Assembly (NCBI GenBank): GCA_014529385.2
Contig: CM043959.1
Location: 61,703,753-61,767,752 of the forward strand
DNA from: Adiantum capillus-veneris
Lineage: Eukaryota > Streptophyta > Polypodiopsida > Polypodiales > Pteridaceae
Direction: 5' to 3'
DNA: 64,000 nucleotides
Of the stretch, positions 63,219-64,000 are shown one piece after another. The position numbers and the translations under genes were made by a program. Position 1 is the stretch's first letter. Every line of letters starts with the position of its first letter. Under the pieces are notes generated by a model that was not told the DNA's origin, did no database searches, and saw only the letters and a list, made by a program, of their open reading frames with translations.

Positions 63219-64000
63219 ATGTATGCAGGGTTTTCCACATCGGGTCACAATGCATGTCCTACTTGCGGGCCATCATTGGTGGCAGAGAGGCCGTATCCCT
63301 TGCGCAAGGTAATCTATCCAAACAACCATCGTTTCTTAACCCAAGCTCATAGCAAGCACAAGGCTCCAACAAATGGGAAGACACCTCTAAAGCTCATGAT
63401 GGAAAACTAGGCAACCATTTGGGAAGAGCACTACAACAATAATCCAGCTCTGAGTACTCCACCAAAAGGTATGTCAAGGTATTCCATATTTTTAAGGCTT
63501 CCATATCGGAAGGACTCAAAAATACAACACCTCTTGGATCCCATGCACATATTTAAAAATGTAGCCCGCATCTTGTGGGACCATATTATTGGCAAGAAGG
63601 ACTCATTGGGGGCGAGAGAGGATTTGAGGGTCTTGAAACATCTCCCTGCCTCTGCTACCCCACGTCGTGTCCCCAATGGGAAGATCGTGCTCCCTAAAGC
63701 GTCATGGATGCTAGCCAAAGAAGAATTAGACAAAGTGAAGGGTACCATTGCATCTATTCGCACACCAACATGATACATGAGGTTCCTAAAGGGAGCTTTC
63801 ACAAAAGCAAAGAAAGGTGGAAGTGTTCAATTGTATGGGTTGAAGTCCCATGATTGGCAAAGATGCTTTATGTAATCTCCCTTTCTCTATTCTATATATT
63901 GTTTGTGTGTATGACTTTCTCTCACTTTCCCTTCCCCTAATATACATTGTAGTTCATTTTGCTAGTGAGTATGTCTATATGTTGGGACAAGAAAGTCAGG

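Larger units (their letters stand above)
62174..63872 (+). pseudogene. Second CACTA TNP2-like gene, plus strand, decayed and running to the window end
   Basis: Exon-like pieces follow each other. 62174-62569 starts after GTGTGTAG: DVDWDDRGPLNGRERDRWLK, then LPFPCAKCKRAIARLRC, a transposase-associated Cys region. 62622-62800 reads ENILLSLLVPGKYKVSNINV, YLESLIKKLW (Transposase_21 part). 63219-63410 reads GFSTSGHNACPTCGPSLVAE. 63471-63872 reads IQHLLDPMHIFKNVARILWD, PRRVPNGKIVLPKASWMLAK and LYGLKSHDWQRCFM (DUF4218-like part). The order is that of TNP2. Several stops and an interrupting G22 run show decay. This family catalyses CACTA excision and integration. It is not the source of the 4638-16048 copy by any evidence here. 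Confidence 0.75.

Overview
This is about 64 kb of nuclear plant DNA made almost entirely of transposable elements. I find no convincing single-copy host gene, no rRNA or tRNA gene and no CRISPR array. The clues to a land plant are a tRNA-Asp primed Ty3/gypsy element, copia elements with tRNA-iMet primer sites, CACTA (En/Spm) transposons with TNP2-type genes, a Helitron with a PIF1-like helicase, and short GT-AG introns. A non-L1-looking LINE and very abundant long (CT/GA)n tracts make me lean towards a fern or another non-seed plant. That is inference only.

Left part (1-21290): a stack of nested insertions. The oldest layer is a minus-strand Ty3/gypsy remnant, G1 (19506-21290). Inserted in it is a minus-strand LTR element A: 5' LTR about 18587-19505, tRNA-Asp primer site 18561-18584, gag and the pol pieces at 2555-4637. 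Inserted in A's reverse transcriptase is a complete-ended CACTA transposon (4638-16048, 3-bp target duplication AAA) with two minus-strand genes: a TNP2-like gene lacking its catalytic core, and a TNPA/Ptta-like gene. The latter is split by a young copia element B (6015-11964, duplication GCAAG, LTRs with one difference seen). B itself contains a scrambled minus-strand copia mosaic (about 6820-10944). A diverged second leader/gag region lies at 1-1618. Both leader regions carry a dispersed palindrome centred on AATAATCGCGATTATT.

Middle (21291-37640): mostly non-coding. It holds a 1.5-kb tandem duplication (22352-25077), microsatellites, a probable solo LTR (28857-29555), and an array of about 415-bp modules. 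A full-length minus-strand LINE (about 31879-36418) has landed in a (GA)n tract of that array. The LINE has a (TATC)n tail and a short 3' UTR that resembles the array modules.

Helitron region (37706-56084): a plus-strand Helitron Rep/helicase (39512-53234, decayed by stops and frameshifts) is interrupted inside the helicase by a Ty3/gypsy element with two RNase H domains, G2 (42811-52046, duplication ATAC). It is flanked by small genes I do not recognise: two upstream (one spliced, one coiled coil) and four downstream forming two paralogous pairs. The first pair has three exons with conserved intron phases. The downstream genes are separated by long pure dinucleotide tracts. This cluster is my best candidate for a previously undescribed system.

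Right part (56085-64000): a 365-bp insert with a T16 end between 17-bp direct repeats, the 5' half of a plus-strand copia element E (gag, protease, integrase) that dissolves into a (CT)n tract, and a decayed plus-strand CACTA TNP2 gene running off the window.
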